Below are positions 52,097 to 60,600 of a stretch of 64,000 nt of DNA, in pieces. A program made the position numbers and the translations under genes. Under the pieces are notes generated by a model. It made no database searches. It had not been told where the DNA came from and saw nothing but the letters and a program-made list of their open reading frames with translations. Position 1 is the stretch's first letter. Every line of letters begins with the position of its first letter. Origin of the DNA: Prolixibacter sp. NT017 (GTDB lineage: Bacteria > Bacteroidota > Bacteroidia > Bacteroidales > Prolixibacteraceae); NCBI RefSeq assembly GCF_009617875.1, contig NZ_BLAV01000001.1, forward strand, positions 4,030,001 through 4,094,000. The letters run 5' to 3'.

Positions 52097-52726
52097 ATGG
52101 CGAAATTTAAAGGAATGCCCGGGATGAAACTGTCGGGGAATATTGGCGGACTTGTTTTTGTACAAGTCGGCGACCAAACCTATGTTCGAAGAGCTCCCAC
52201 CCGCAAGAAAGACAGCTGGAGCCAAAAGCAACAACAGCACCGGACACGTTTTAAATCTTTCACCGGGTTTTACCGGTCTTTGCGCGAAACCGTTGTTAAA
52301 CCCATCTGGAATTTGTCCGCTACGAAAAATCTGACCGGGTATAACCTGTTCATGAAAGCAAACCTGCCGGCTTTTAATTCGGATGGAGGACATATCGATC
52401 CGGCTTTGTTGCATTTTTCTACCGGTCCGTTGCCACTTCCCCGGTATCTTTCCGCATGGCGCGATGTGGAAAGTCCTGCTACTGTAGAGATAAGCTGGCA
52501 TACCGAAATTATTACCCGGATTGAGCAACCCGACGATGAACTTCTGATTGCCGTTAGAAACAATTTCCAGTCATTTGGCCCCATCGAAACAGGTTGCTTA
52601 CGAAAGGACGGAAACTGCCTTTTCGATGTGTCTGAATGGGAATCAACATCCCCCCTGAATCTTTATCTGTTCTTCGCTTCAGCTGACCGGACCCGCTATT
52701 CGCCCGACCATTATTTCGGTCTGTAG
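52097..52726 (+). CDS. DUF6266-like protein of unknown function
   Basis: A 209-residue protein without signal peptide. The N-terminal region MAKFKGMPGMKLSGNIGGLV, then VRRAPTRKKDSWSQKQQQHR and FYRSLRETVVKPIW, follows the pattern of Bacteroidota DUF6266 proteins (a short G-x-hGN-V motif, VRxxP, then a helical segment). The C-terminus is Ig-like (TVEISWHTEI, ELLIAVRNNFQS). DUF6266 proteins are common in Bacteroidota genomes and some prophages; no phage gene is near here. Their function is unknown. It has its own terminator. Upstream AT-rich DNA contains TATAC-TTTTT-GTATA at 52032-52046. Confidence 0.6.
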   Translation: MAKFKGMPGMKLSGNIGGLVFVQVGDQTYVRRAPTRKKDSWSQKQQQHRTRFKSFTGFYRSLRETVVKPIWNLSATKNLTGYNLFMKANLPAFNSDGGHIDPALLHFSTGPLPLPRYLSAWRDVESPATVEISWHTEIITRIEQPDDELLIAVRNNFQSFGPIETGCLRKDGNCLFDVSEWESTSPLNLYLFFASADRTRYSPDHYFGL

Positions 52727-52761
52727 CCGGACGAACACTTCGCCGCTACCAATCAGGCAAT

Positions 52762-52794
52762 AAAAAAGCCCCTCGCAAAAGGGGCTCTGTTTTT
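52762..52794. terminator. Bidirectional terminator
   Basis: AGCCCCT and AGGGGCT form a perfect stem over a 6-base loop, flanked by AAAAAA and CTGTTTTT. It lies between convergent genes at 52726 and 52812. Confidence 0.88.
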
Positions 52795-52811
52795 CCGGGT
52801 AACCGGGAATA

Positions 52812-53474
52812 TTATTTTGCCAGTTCGCTTTTCAACAACTTCACGTTGTTGTGCAACTTATGTAATTCGGCATCTTTCTTATCCATCTCATTTTGCATTG
52901 AGGCAATTTTCTCCTGCGCCTTCTTCAGCTCAGCTTTTGCTTCATTTAACTGATTCTGCACCACTTCCATCTGATTTGCCTTCGCCGTAGTAGCGTCTTT
53001 CTGGTTGCTCAAATCAAACCGTAAATCGCTCAATTCTTTGTTCAACTCTTTAATCCGCGCCTCTCCCGACTTAATTTCATCGTTCAACTCATCAATCTGC
53101 TTATCGCGTTGAGCGACGGCTGCTTTCAACTGCCGCTTCTCCGTTTCAAACGCATAGATTTTATCCGACATATCGGCATTGGTTTTCGCCACATTCGACG
53201 ATAATTTGTCAATGGCGACATTCAGCGAATCGATGTAGGTATCTTTCACGGCATTGCTCATTCGCAGCTTATTCTGCATGATATTGAACTCGGCGCGAAT
53301 ATCGCTGGTCAGATGATTGAGCGAATCGACGGTGGCCGTTAAGGCAATTACGCGGTTGGCAGCCCTGATTTTGCCCTGTTCCATTTCGAGGTATTTCTTT
53401 TTCGACACACACGAATGTCCCAGCAGCATTACCACTGCCAGACCGGTGAAAAGACTAAGTTGGCGGTATTTCAT
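52812..53474 (-). CDS. Coiled-coil lipoprotein
   Basis: A 220-residue protein with lipobox GHSC (MKYRQLSLFTGLAVVMLLGH then SC, Cys22) and a CVSKKKYLEME start often seen ahead of OmpA-type proteins. Residues about 40-220 are an almost unbroken heptad-rich coiled coil (IDELNDEIKSGEARIKELNK, LNEAKAELKKAQEKIASMQN). No OmpA domain follows, so it may be a stand-alone periplasmic spacer or structural lipoprotein. It is transcribed divergently from the next gene. Confidence 0.85.
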   Translation of the reverse strand: MKYRQLSLFTGLAVVMLLGHSCVSKKKYLEMEQGKIRAANRVIALTATVDSLNHLTSDIRAEFNIMQNKLRMSNAVKDTYIDSLNVAIDKLSSNVAKTNADMSDKIYAFETEKRQLKAAVAQRDKQIDELNDEIKSGEARIKELNKELSDLRFDLSNQKDATTAKANQMEVVQNQLNEAKAELKKAQEKIASMQNEMDKKDAELHKLHNNVKLLKSELAK

Positions 53475-53656
53475 GTCTCAGCATTAATGTTTATGACCTA
53501 ACAAATATAGGAAATTAAAGATGCTTTCCTTTTCAAAATTAAACCGTAAGCATACCGAAATGTTTATCTTTACGAGGTACGATGCCTCCGGCTGAGAAGC
53601 ATAATATGACAAAAAGAAAGACGATTGCACCAACAGAATATTTAAATACCGACAGA

Positions 53657-54850
53657 ATGAGACACAAAATAGCCGCCCTTGTTATTGCCTTTTTCCTTCC
53701 GGGAATATTGTTTGCACAGAATAAAACCGAGACCATTAAAGGTATTGTGATTGACAATGCCACCGGCAAACCGGTTCAGTATGCCAATATTGGAATTGAA
53801 GGAACGTTCCTTGGTTCGGCCAGTAATGCCTCCGGACAGTTCGAGTTCAATGTTCCGGCATCGGAGAAAAGCGGTTACCTGTACGCTTCGGCAGTAGGCT
53901 ACGAAACGGTAAAGAAAGCTGTCAGCTCCATCAATTCAGGCGAATCCATTGTCCTGAAAATGGAACCTCAATCATACAAAATCGAGGATGTCGACATCAG
54001 CGCACAGTCGCTGGTTCTCTATCGCATTCTGCGCGAAGCTTCCCAGAAAATCAGCGACAACTACCTGCTGGGGCCTTTGAGTTCGCAGGCATACTACCGG
54101 AACGACATCACCGAAAACGGAAAGTTAATTCATCACCGCGAAGCGGCAGTGGAAATCTCCGACAAAACCGGCTATGTAAAAGAAACGCCGGCCCAGGAAC
54201 AAAAAGACATCAACTACCGGTTCATGGAAGTCCGGACGAACTTCCCGGTTTCTTCACTGGCCGACGGAATGACTCAAATGGATGAATTGCTGAGCTACGA
54301 CATTGTCCGGAACAGCTCGGGAATTCTGAACAACAAATTTCTTCATGACTACGATTTGACGCTCGACCAGGTAACTCAACTTGACGGCGACTCCATCTGG
54401 GTAATCAATTACACGCTGAATCATCCGGACATTAGTCACACCGGCGACTTTTATGTCACCGCCTACAAAGGAAAAATTTACATCAGCAAGAAGAATTATG
54501 CGGTGGTGAAAAACGAAACCTGGGTAACAGCTTCCAATTACAGCCGCCAGGGACGCTCGTTCGCCGTCACCGGAAAGTCTAATTTAAAACCAGTCGAGAT
54601 TCATTATAATTTCACCACCTCCTACCGGAAAAAAGGAAACAAGTATACGCTGGGATTTACAAAGGCCACCCGCCAGAATGTTTGGCAGAACAACCAAACC
54701 GGCAACAAGCAAACCATTGTATATCAAACTTATTTGTTGCCATCGGTAATCGAAACAGTTCACCCGAATATGCTGACCCAGCGGGAATATTTCGTCAACA
54801 AGCCCTACAACAAGGCTTTTTGGGACTCTTTTAACTCAATGGTTCAATAA
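53657..54850 (+). CDS. Carboxypeptidase-like regulatory-domain protein (CarbopepD_reg_2)
   Basis: A 397-residue exported protein. ATG 53657 (MRHKIAALVIAFFLPGILFA) gives a clean signal peptide; the frame is open from 53582. Residues about 30-115 form a CarboxypepD_reg-like beta-sandwich (GIVIDNATGKPVQYANIGIE, YASAVGYETVKK). The rest, from about 120, is the DUF5686-like membrane-associated region (LVLYRILREASQKISDNYLL). Unlike SusC it lacks a plug and barrel. It may be a periplasmic or outer-membrane structural protein of Bacteroidota. No partner gene is evident. Confidence 0.8.
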   Translation: MRHKIAALVIAFFLPGILFAQNKTETIKGIVIDNATGKPVQYANIGIEGTFLGSASNASGQFEFNVPASEKSGYLYASAVGYETVKKAVSSINSGESIVLKMEPQSYKIEDVDISAQSLVLYRILREASQKISDNYLLGPLSSQAYYRNDITENGKLIHHREAAVEISDKTGYVKETPAQEQKDINYRFMEVRTNFPVSSLADGMTQMDELLSYDIVRNSSGILNNKFLHDYDLTLDQVTQLDGDSIWVINYTLNHPDISHTGDFYVTAYKGKIYISKKNYAVVKNETWVTASNYSRQGRSFAVTGKSNLKPVEIHYNFTTSYRKKGNKYTLGFTKATRQNVWQNNQTGNKQTIVYQTYLLPSVIETVHPNMLTQREYFVNKPYNKAFWDSFNSMVQ

Positions 54851-55141
54851 AAATCAATTGTACATAAGTTCTCCATCTCGCTGAGCTGGAGGATACTTTA
54901 AGCAAATTTTATTCGTTTCAATACTGAGAAATCGAAATTATGCGTTTACTTTGCGGCTGATTTTTAGAATTAAAACTAATCATAACGTAAACAAACAGTT
55001 AGCCTTAATGGCATCTGTAAATTTTAGTTTCGTATCTGTTTAAGAATAAAAGGCTTGACTCAATGGGGCCGAATATCTTCGGGAGTTTTGTAAACCTTTG
55101 GTAAAACAGATTCGTCTAAAAGAAATAGGTGTGCTAATCAA
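54851..55141. other. Non-coding gap before the YD-repeat lipoprotein gene
   Basis: A 291-bp AT-rich gap. A near-consensus -7 element TAGTTTCG (55025-55032) is present, leaving a leader of about 105 bases. No gene, hairpin terminator or repeat is clear. Confidence 0.3.
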
Positions 55142-55900
55142 ATGAAAAAAATACTTGCATATATATCGCTGCTTCCCGGCGTCATTCTGCTGTTGACGAT
55201 TGGAAGTTGTACCATGAATGATAATGACCTGCTGACTCCGGCACCTAACAACTCACTCATTGTATCGGAAGAAATATATCCCAACATGGATGCCCTGCTT
55301 CCTAACGAAGTAATTGCTTACGAATACGACAACCAGGGGTTCATCAGTAAGAAATTGTATTACGATGCAAAAACCGGCATACTGGACAGGGAAACTATTT
55401 TTCAGACAGATGGTGAGGGACGGAAACTGAAAGCCCTCAACTATCAGCACGACACCATCAATACGTCCGAGGTTCAGCTGATTTCAACCCGTGAATACGA
55501 ATATGCCGATAACAAACTGCAGGCTGAATACGTAGTACTTCCCGGAGGACAACGGTCATTAGATGCAAAATACATTTACGGACGCGACCGGTTGGAAAGA
55601 AAAGAATTTTACCGGGCAGGTGAAGTGTTGTATTACGATGCTTACGACTACAAGAAAGACGGCAAGCTGGATAATGTCACCCGGTATACTCCGTCGGAAT
55701 ATATCATGTCGTGGATTGAATACGAATACGGCAGTAATAATCTCAAGTCGGTAATGAAATATTTCGACCACACCGGTGCTGTTTACAAGCAGGAGTTCTT
55801 TCACTATAACTCCGACGGTGAGTTGCGACTGGTAGAACACCAAAATGGTTTGTTGTCGGGAAAACCACAATCAACAGTGACACGTTATTCTTACATGTAA
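55142..55900 (+). CDS. YD-repeat-like lipoprotein
   Basis: A 252-residue lipoprotein (LLTIGSC lipobox, Cys23). From about residue 55 the protein is a series of short strand repeats with Y-x-Y/D-x-x-G patterns: IAYEYDNQGFISKKLYYDA, REYEYADNKLQAEYVV, IEYEYGSNNLKSVMKYFDHT, FFHYNSDGELRLVEHQ. This resembles the YD/RHS-type repeats common in small Bacteroidota lipoproteins (MORN or toxin-antidote folds are alternatives). Its function is unknown. Confidence 0.7.
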   Translation: MKKILAYISLLPGVILLLTIGSCTMNDNDLLTPAPNNSLIVSEEIYPNMDALLPNEVIAYEYDNQGFISKKLYYDAKTGILDRETIFQTDGEGRKLKALNYQHDTINTSEVQLISTREYEYADNKLQAEYVVLPGGQRSLDAKYIYGRDRLERKEFYRAGEVLYYDAYDYKKDGKLDNVTRYTPSEYIMSWIEYEYGSNNLKSVMKYFDHTGAVYKQEFFHYNSDGELRLVEHQNGLLSGKPQSTVTRYSYM

Positions 55901-55982
55901 GCGAACGTTTCGCTCCTGATACGGGCGTCAACTTCACAAGAAAAGTCTGAGAAAAGGAACTAAAACGGAAAATCCGGACACA

Positions 55983-56010
55983 AAAAAAGGGCTTGCCTCA
56001 AAGCATCCCT
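55983..56010 (-). terminator. Candidate terminator after the tRNA-Gln pair
   Basis: On the minus strand GGGATGCTT pairs loosely with AAGCCC (loop TGAGGC) and is followed by TTTTTTTG. It closes the tRNA-Gln transcript. Confidence 0.5.
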
Positions 56011-56021
56011 CCTGTTTCCTG

Positions 56022-56094
56022 TTGTCCTGCCAGGGCTCGAACCTGGACTCTTCTGATCCAGAATCAGACGTGTTGCCAATTACACCACAGGACA
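56022..56094 (-). tRNA. tRNA-Gln (anticodon CTG)
   Basis: A 73-nt cloverleaf on the minus strand: acceptor TGTCCTG/CAGGACA (perfect), D-stem GTGT/ACAC, anticodon stem TCTGA/TCAGA around TTCTGGA (anticodon CTG), T-stem CCAGG/CCTGG, discriminator A. It follows tRNA-Gln(TTG) by 9 bp in the same transcript and shares most of its sequence, indicating a local duplication with changed anticodon and acceptor. Confidence 0.95.
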
Positions 56095-56103
56095 ATAAAA
56101 TTG

Positions 56104-56176
56104 TTGACCCGCCAGGGCTCGAACCTGGACTCTTCTGAACCAAAATCAGACGTGTTGCCAATTACACCACGGGTCA
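56104..56176 (-). tRNA. tRNA-Gln (anticodon TTG)
   Basis: A 73-nt cloverleaf on the minus strand: acceptor TGACCCG/CGGGTCA, anticodon stem TCTGA/TCAGA around TTTTGGT (anticodon TTG), T-stem CCAGG/CCTGG, discriminator A. It is the promoter-proximal gene of the pair. Confidence 0.95.
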
Positions 56177-56208
56177 ATCATTCAGTGTCCTATCTCTTAG
56201 GACGGGTG

Positions 56209-56238
56209 CAAAATTATAAAGATTTTTCTTTCTGCAAA
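56209..56238 (-). promoter_or_regulatory. Promoter of the tRNA-Gln operon
   Basis: On the minus strand TTTG (56238-56235), 18 bp, then TAATTTTG (56216-56209) matches the consensus. Between it and the tRNA, GTCCTA-TCTCT-TAGGAC (56187-56203) forms a small hairpin in the 5' leader. Confidence 0.78.
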
Positions 56239-56271
56239 TCTTTTCATTTAAATTTTTGCTCCCGAAAAGCT

Positions 56272-56279
56272 TATATTTG
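56272..56279 (+). promoter_or_regulatory. -7 promoter element of the first DUF2723 gene
   Basis: TATATTTG is an exact TAnnTTTG match, 20 bases before the ATG at 56300. The upstream DNA is shared with the divergent tRNA-Gln promoter. Confidence 0.55.
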
Positions 56280-56299
56280 CTGCAAAGCAAATAGATAAC

Positions 56300-59200
56300 A
56301 TGTCCGATTTCCATAAAAAAAACGTTGTACTGGGCTGGATTGTATTTGGTTTGTCCGCCACAGTTTACCTTCTCACATTAGAGCCCACCGTTAGTTTTTG
56401 GGACTGCGGCGAATTCTTAGCCGCCTCGTACAAACTCCAAATCGGCCATCCGCCGGGAGCACCGCTTTACCTGATGGTGGCACGAATTTTTTCGTTGCTA
56501 ACCTCCGACCCGGCCAAAGTAGCACACATTGTCAACAGTTTTTCCGGACTCATCAGCGGAGCTACCATTATGTTTCTCTTCTGGACCATCACTCACCTGG
56601 CCCGCATGTTGATGCCCAACCCCAAAGAGTTGAAAAACCATGAGCAAATTTTGGTACTGGGTTCAGGTCTCGTTGGTGCACTGGCTTACGCATTCACTGA
56701 TACGTTCTGGTTCTCTGCCGTCGAAGCTGAGGTATATGCCTTCTCGTCATTCTTTACGGCGGTTGTTTTCTGGGCTATTCTTAAATGGGAAGAACAAGCG
56801 GATCAACCACGGGCCAACCGTTGGATTGTTTTAATCGCTTACCTGATGGGGCTTTCGATTGGTGTCCATTTGCTGAACCTGTTAGCAATTCCGGCAATGG
56901 TCTTCATCTTCTACTTCAAAAAATATCAAACTTCCCGGAAGGGATTCATCATCACACTGCTCGTGGCAATGGCTATCCTGGGAACCATTATGTGGGGAAT
57001 TATTCCGGGCGTACCCAAAATTGCCGGCTGGTTTGAACTTGTCGCCGTGAATGGTATGAATCTTCCGTACAACTCCGGTTTATTGATTTTTGTGGCGATT
57101 ATTATTGCCGCCCTGTTTTACGGTATTTATTATACCTACCGGGAAAAGAAATACCTGGGCAACACCATCCTGCTGAGCGTCCTGATGCTCATCATCGGTT
57201 ACTCGTCGTACTCCCTCATCATCATCCGCTCGGGTGCCAATCCGCCCATGGACGAAAATAATCCCGACAATGTGTTCTCACTGGAAAGTTACCTGAACCG
57301 TACACAATACGGCGAACGCCCGTTGGTTTATGGCCGCTACTACGATGCACCGGTTGTAGGTCAAAAAAAGGGAAACACGGTTGTTGTTCAGGACAACGGA
57401 AAATACAAAAAGGAAATCCCCTTCCCCGCTTACGAATATGATAGTCGGTTTAAGACTTTGTTCCCACGGATGTACAGCAATATGCCCCAGCATGTGCAGG
57501 CATACAAAAGTTGGGGCGGAACCAACGGAACTTCTCTGCCTGTAGATGATGGTAGCGGGCAGACACAGATGCGTAAAAAGCCTTCGTTTGGTGACAACCT
57601 GCGGTTCTTTTTCAGTTACCAGACCGGGTTTATGTATTTCCGGTATTTCATGTGGAATTTCGCAGGGCGACAAAACGATATTCAAGGTTACGGAGGAGTT
57701 GTCCACGGAAACTGGATTAGTGGTATTAACTTCCTCGATGATATGCGCCTAGGGCCGCAGGAAGACCTGCCTTCGGATTTAAAAAATAACAAGGCCCGAA
57801 ACCGGTATTACTTCCTGCCGCTTATACTTGGGTTACTCGGTTTTGTCTTCCAGTATTCACGCGGCAAGCGTGGCCGGCAGGATTGGTGGGTTGTTTTTCT
57901 GCTGTTCATCTTTACCGGGCTAGCGATTGTGGTCTACCTTAACCAGACACCTTTCCAGCCGCGTGAGCGGGACTACGCCTATGTGGGCTCGTTCTATGCG
58001 TTTGCGATTTGGATTGGAATGGGCGTGCTGGGCTTGTATGAGTTGCTGGCCAAACGTATCCGGATGAAAAAAGCATTGCCGTGGTTGGTGACTGCTGTAG
58101 CGATGGTCGTACCGGTGATTCTGATTGCACAGAATTACAATGACCACGATCGGTCGGACCGGTACATGGCCCGCGATTATGCCCGCGACTACCTGGAATC
58201 GTGCGCTCCTAACGCTATCCTGTTTACATACGGCGATAACGATACATTCCCGCTGTGGTATGTGCAGGAAGTAGAGGGCATCCGTACAGACGTGCGCATT
58301 TGCAACCTCAGTTTACTGGGAATGGACTGGTACATCACGCAAATGAAATCGAGGAACTATAAGTCCGCGCCACTGCCTGTAAAACTGAAGGAGGATACTT
58401 ATCGCATGGGCAAACGGGATTACATTCCGGTCATCCCGAAATTCAGAAAACCCATTCCGCTGAAAGACGCTGTTGATATTGTTGCCAGCGATGATCCCCG
58501 TTCTAAAGTTGAAATGCAGAGTGGCGATAAAATCGATTTCCTTCCGGCGACAACACTTTATATGCCCATTAATAAACAACAGGTGTTGAAAAACGGAACC
58601 GTAGCTCCGGAAGATGCTTCCGATATTGCGGATACGGTTACCTTTCATATCGGGGCCAACAGCTTATCGAAAAGTGATTTTGCCATACTCGACATGATTG
58701 CCAACAACAACTGGAACCGGCCCGTTTATTTCGATCTTAGCGCAATACAGTCGTTGCACCTGGGCTTTAAGGACTATTTACAGCTGGAAGGTTTGGCCTA
58801 CCGGTTGGTACCTATTAAAACGCCGTCAAACGGAATGTCGCTTGGGCGTGTCAACAGCCGCATTTTGTATCACAACGTGATGGACAAATTTACCTGGGGC
58901 AACATCAGTGATACAACAATCTGGGTGGATGACAACAACGTGAAAGAAGTGAGAATCATCGATGCCAAACCCACCTTCACGCGGTTAGCGCAAGCATTGC
59001 TGGACGAAGGGAGACGGGATTCGGCACTTCATGTTCTGGACCGTTGTGTGGCTACATTCCCCAACCGGAATATCCCGTATGACTACGAAGATTTTGATAT
59101 TGCCGCAACGTATTACGAAGCCAATGCTCCGGAAAAAGCGAATGCCATCATCCGGAAACTGGCCGACCTGACCATCGAGCGGCTGGACTATTACGTCAAG

Positions 59201-59368
59201 TTGCCCACTTACCTTTCCGACGGACTCGACCGGGAAAGACAGCGGCAAATGGCGATCCTCTCTAACTGTGTGCATATTGCCAAGCAATACAAACAGGACG
59301 ATTTGAGCAAAGAACTCGATGACCGGTTGAGCAAACTGATCAACCGTTACAGTCTTTCCGCAAAATGA
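56300..59368 (+). CDS. DUF2723 / GT117 (TMEM260-like) membrane protein, copy 1
   Basis: A 1022-residue membrane protein. The first part carries about ten membrane helices; the first loop has EPTVSFWDCGEF with Asp35 and Glu38, an acidic motif expected of GT-C transferases. Later come GHPPGAPLYLMV, NPPMDENNPDNVF and NQTPFQPRERDYAYV. From about residue 640 the sequence is a large periplasmic part (SCAPNAILFTYGDNDTFPLW), ending in TPR-like helices. The human homologue TMEM260 O-mannosylates proteins, so a transferase of the Bacteroidota O-glycosylation type is a fair guess, but no donor or acceptor is known. It is paralogous to the gene at 60601. Confidence 0.85.
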   Translation: MSDFHKKNVVLGWIVFGLSATVYLLTLEPTVSFWDCGEFLAASYKLQIGHPPGAPLYLMVARIFSLLTSDPAKVAHIVNSFSGLISGATIMFLFWTITHLARMLMPNPKELKNHEQILVLGSGLVGALAYAFTDTFWFSAVEAEVYAFSSFFTAVVFWAILKWEEQADQPRANRWIVLIAYLMGLSIGVHLLNLLAIPAMVFIFYFKKYQTSRKGFIITLLVAMAILGTIMWGIIPGVPKIAGWFELVAVNGMNLPYNSGLLIFVAIIIAALFYGIYYTYREKKYLGNTILLSVLMLIIGYSSYSLIIIRSGANPPMDENNPDNVFSLESYLNRTQYGERPLVYGRYYDAPVVGQKKGNTVVVQDNGKYKKEIPFPAYEYDSRFKTLFPRMYSNMPQHVQAYKSWGGTNGTSLPVDDGSGQTQMRKKPSFGDNLRFFFSYQTGFMYFRYFMWNFAGRQNDIQGYGGVVHGNWISGINFLDDMRLGPQEDLPSDLKNNKARNRYYFLPLILGLLGFVFQYSRGKRGRQDWWVVFLLFIFTGLAIVVYLNQTPFQPRERDYAYVGSFYAFAIWIGMGVLGLYELLAKRIRMKKALPWLVTAVAMVVPVILIAQNYNDHDRSDRYMARDYARDYLESCAPNAILFTYGDNDTFPLWYVQEVEGIRTDVRICNLSLLGMDWYITQMKSRNYKSAPLPVKLKEDTYRMGKRDYIPVIPKFRKPIPLKDAVDIVASDDPRSKVEMQSGDKIDFLPATTLYMPINKQQVLKNGTVAPEDASDIADTVTFHIGANSLSKSDFAILDMIANNNWNRPVYFDLSAIQSLHLGFKDYLQLEGLAYRLVPIKTPSNGMSLGRVNSRILYHNVMDKFTWGNISDTTIWVDDNNVKEVRIIDAKPTFTRLAQALLDEGRRDSALHVLDRCVATFPNRNIPYDYEDFDIAATYYEANAPEKANAIIRKLADLTIERLDYYVKLPTYLSDGLDRERQRQMAILSNCVHIAKQYKQDDLSKELDDRLSKLINRYSLSAK

Positions 59369-59371
59369 AAA

Positions 59372-59423
59372 AACCTTTTCCCGGTAGGCAGTATGAGCTG
59401 TTTCCCGGGAAAAGGTTCTTTCT
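59372..59423. terminator. Bidirectional terminator between DUF2723 copy 1 and the TPR lipoprotein
   Basis: AACCTTTTCCCGG pairs perfectly with CCGGGAAAAGGTT around a loop of about 20 bases, with T-rich tracts on both strands, between convergent genes. Confidence 0.82.
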
Positions 59424-59441
59424 TAATTCTTTCAGTAAAAC

Positions 59442-60356
59442 TTACTCCGATTTTTGCCGCCAGTAGTCCGATTTTGACTTGCTGTCTAACCGTGCGTAAA
59501 TATTGGCCAGGTAAGCCGCGTATCGTTTCGAGGGATGAGCCACATAGAGCTTCTTAAATAAATCGCGGGCCGTACGATAATCTGCCGAAATTCCCTTCAG
59601 CGCCTTCAGTAATTTGCTGTACTGACTACGGGTGTGATTCTTTTCGTAAGCAGCCATCTGATTTTTATACCGCTTTTCTACCGAACTGTATAACAACCGG
59701 GCTTTCCGGAAAAGAGCATCTTCATTCGTAGGATCCAATTTCAGCAACATCTCCTGTGCCTTATTCAATTCCGGTTCTCGGTTCAACGACTGACAAACCT
59801 CGAAGTACATTTCCACGTAGTCCTTGTTGTTTTTCACGTCGCTTTCGATATAAGGCCATTCTTTAATAGCCTGCTCGTAGTTTTCACTTTCTACAAGCGC
59901 TTCGAAATAACGTTCCCGTGCCTTCAATGCCTCTGTACCTTTCACATCAAATGAAAAATAATAGCCCAGTGCATCGAGCTCTTTCGACAGGTTATCGATT
60001 TTATGGTAATGGTGTGCCAGGTACAACCACATTTCCGGAGAACTCTGCCCTTTCAATCTCGCTTTATCATACCATTGAAAAGCCAGTTCATCATTACCGG
60101 CCTTAGCAGCAGATTTGGCTGCTTTCAAATAATTATCCGCTGTGAAAACAGATCCAACTTTTCCATAGTTGGCAATAATTTGCTGCCAGGCAGCGGTTGC
60201 TTTGGCATATTCACCCTTGTTGTAATACGATTCGGCGTTATTGGTTAACGCAGTGAAGTTTTTTGAAACGGAACAAGACGCCATCAAAAGGGCAACAAGT
60301 CCGATAAGAATATATCCCTTCAATCTCACATCTACAGTTTTAGAAATTAAAAGCAT
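59442..60356 (-). CDS. TPR-like lipoprotein
   Basis: A 304-residue protein from ATG 60356 (MLLISKTVDVRLKGYILIGL) with lipobox MASC; the frame is open from 60401. From about residue 35 it consists of tetratricopeptide-type helix pairs (AESYYNKGEYAKATAAWQQI, AAKAGNDELAFQWYDKA, LYVAHPSKRYAAYLANIYAR). A scaffold role at the envelope is likely. It sits between two DUF2723 paralogues on the opposite strand. Similar TPR lipoproteins belong to gliding/T9SS systems, but its exact relation is unknown. Confidence 0.8.
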   Translation of the reverse strand: MLLISKTVDVRLKGYILIGLVALLMASCSVSKNFTALTNNAESYYNKGEYAKATAAWQQIIANYGKVGSVFTADNYLKAAKSAAKAGNDELAFQWYDKARLKGQSSPEMWLYLAHHYHKIDNLSKELDALGYYFSFDVKGTEALKARERYFEALVESENYEQAIKEWPYIESDVKNNKDYVEMYFEVCQSLNREPELNKAQEMLLKLDPTNEDALFRKARLLYSSVEKRYKNQMAAYEKNHTRSQYSKLLKALKGISADYRTARDLFKKLYVAHPSKRYAAYLANIYARLDSKSKSDYWRQKSE

Positions 60357-60523
60357 CAAAGGTAAGTCATTTTGTTTCACCAACCCAAACAAGCATTCCA
60401 AAAACGATTTTCTTAAAAATTGTAAATATTTGATACATATCCGGCTGCAACTTTTATTTTTGTTAAATTAGATTAATCAAAAAAAAAGCATTGTACCAGA
60501 TAAATTAAGCATTACGTTTCGAG

Positions 60524-60554
60524 TTGTCCTGTGAAGGAAGGTTTTATATCTTCG
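60524..60554 (+). promoter_or_regulatory. Candidate promoter of the second DUF2723 gene
   Basis: TTG (60524-60526), 20 bp and TATCTTCG (60547-60554; one mismatch to TAnnTTTG) lie 46 bases before ATG 60601, in the divergent gap 60357-60600. Confidence 0.5.
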
Positions 60555-60600
60555 CACTTCCAGTGAAGAACAAGACAGTTAGCGAATCAACGTGACAAAC

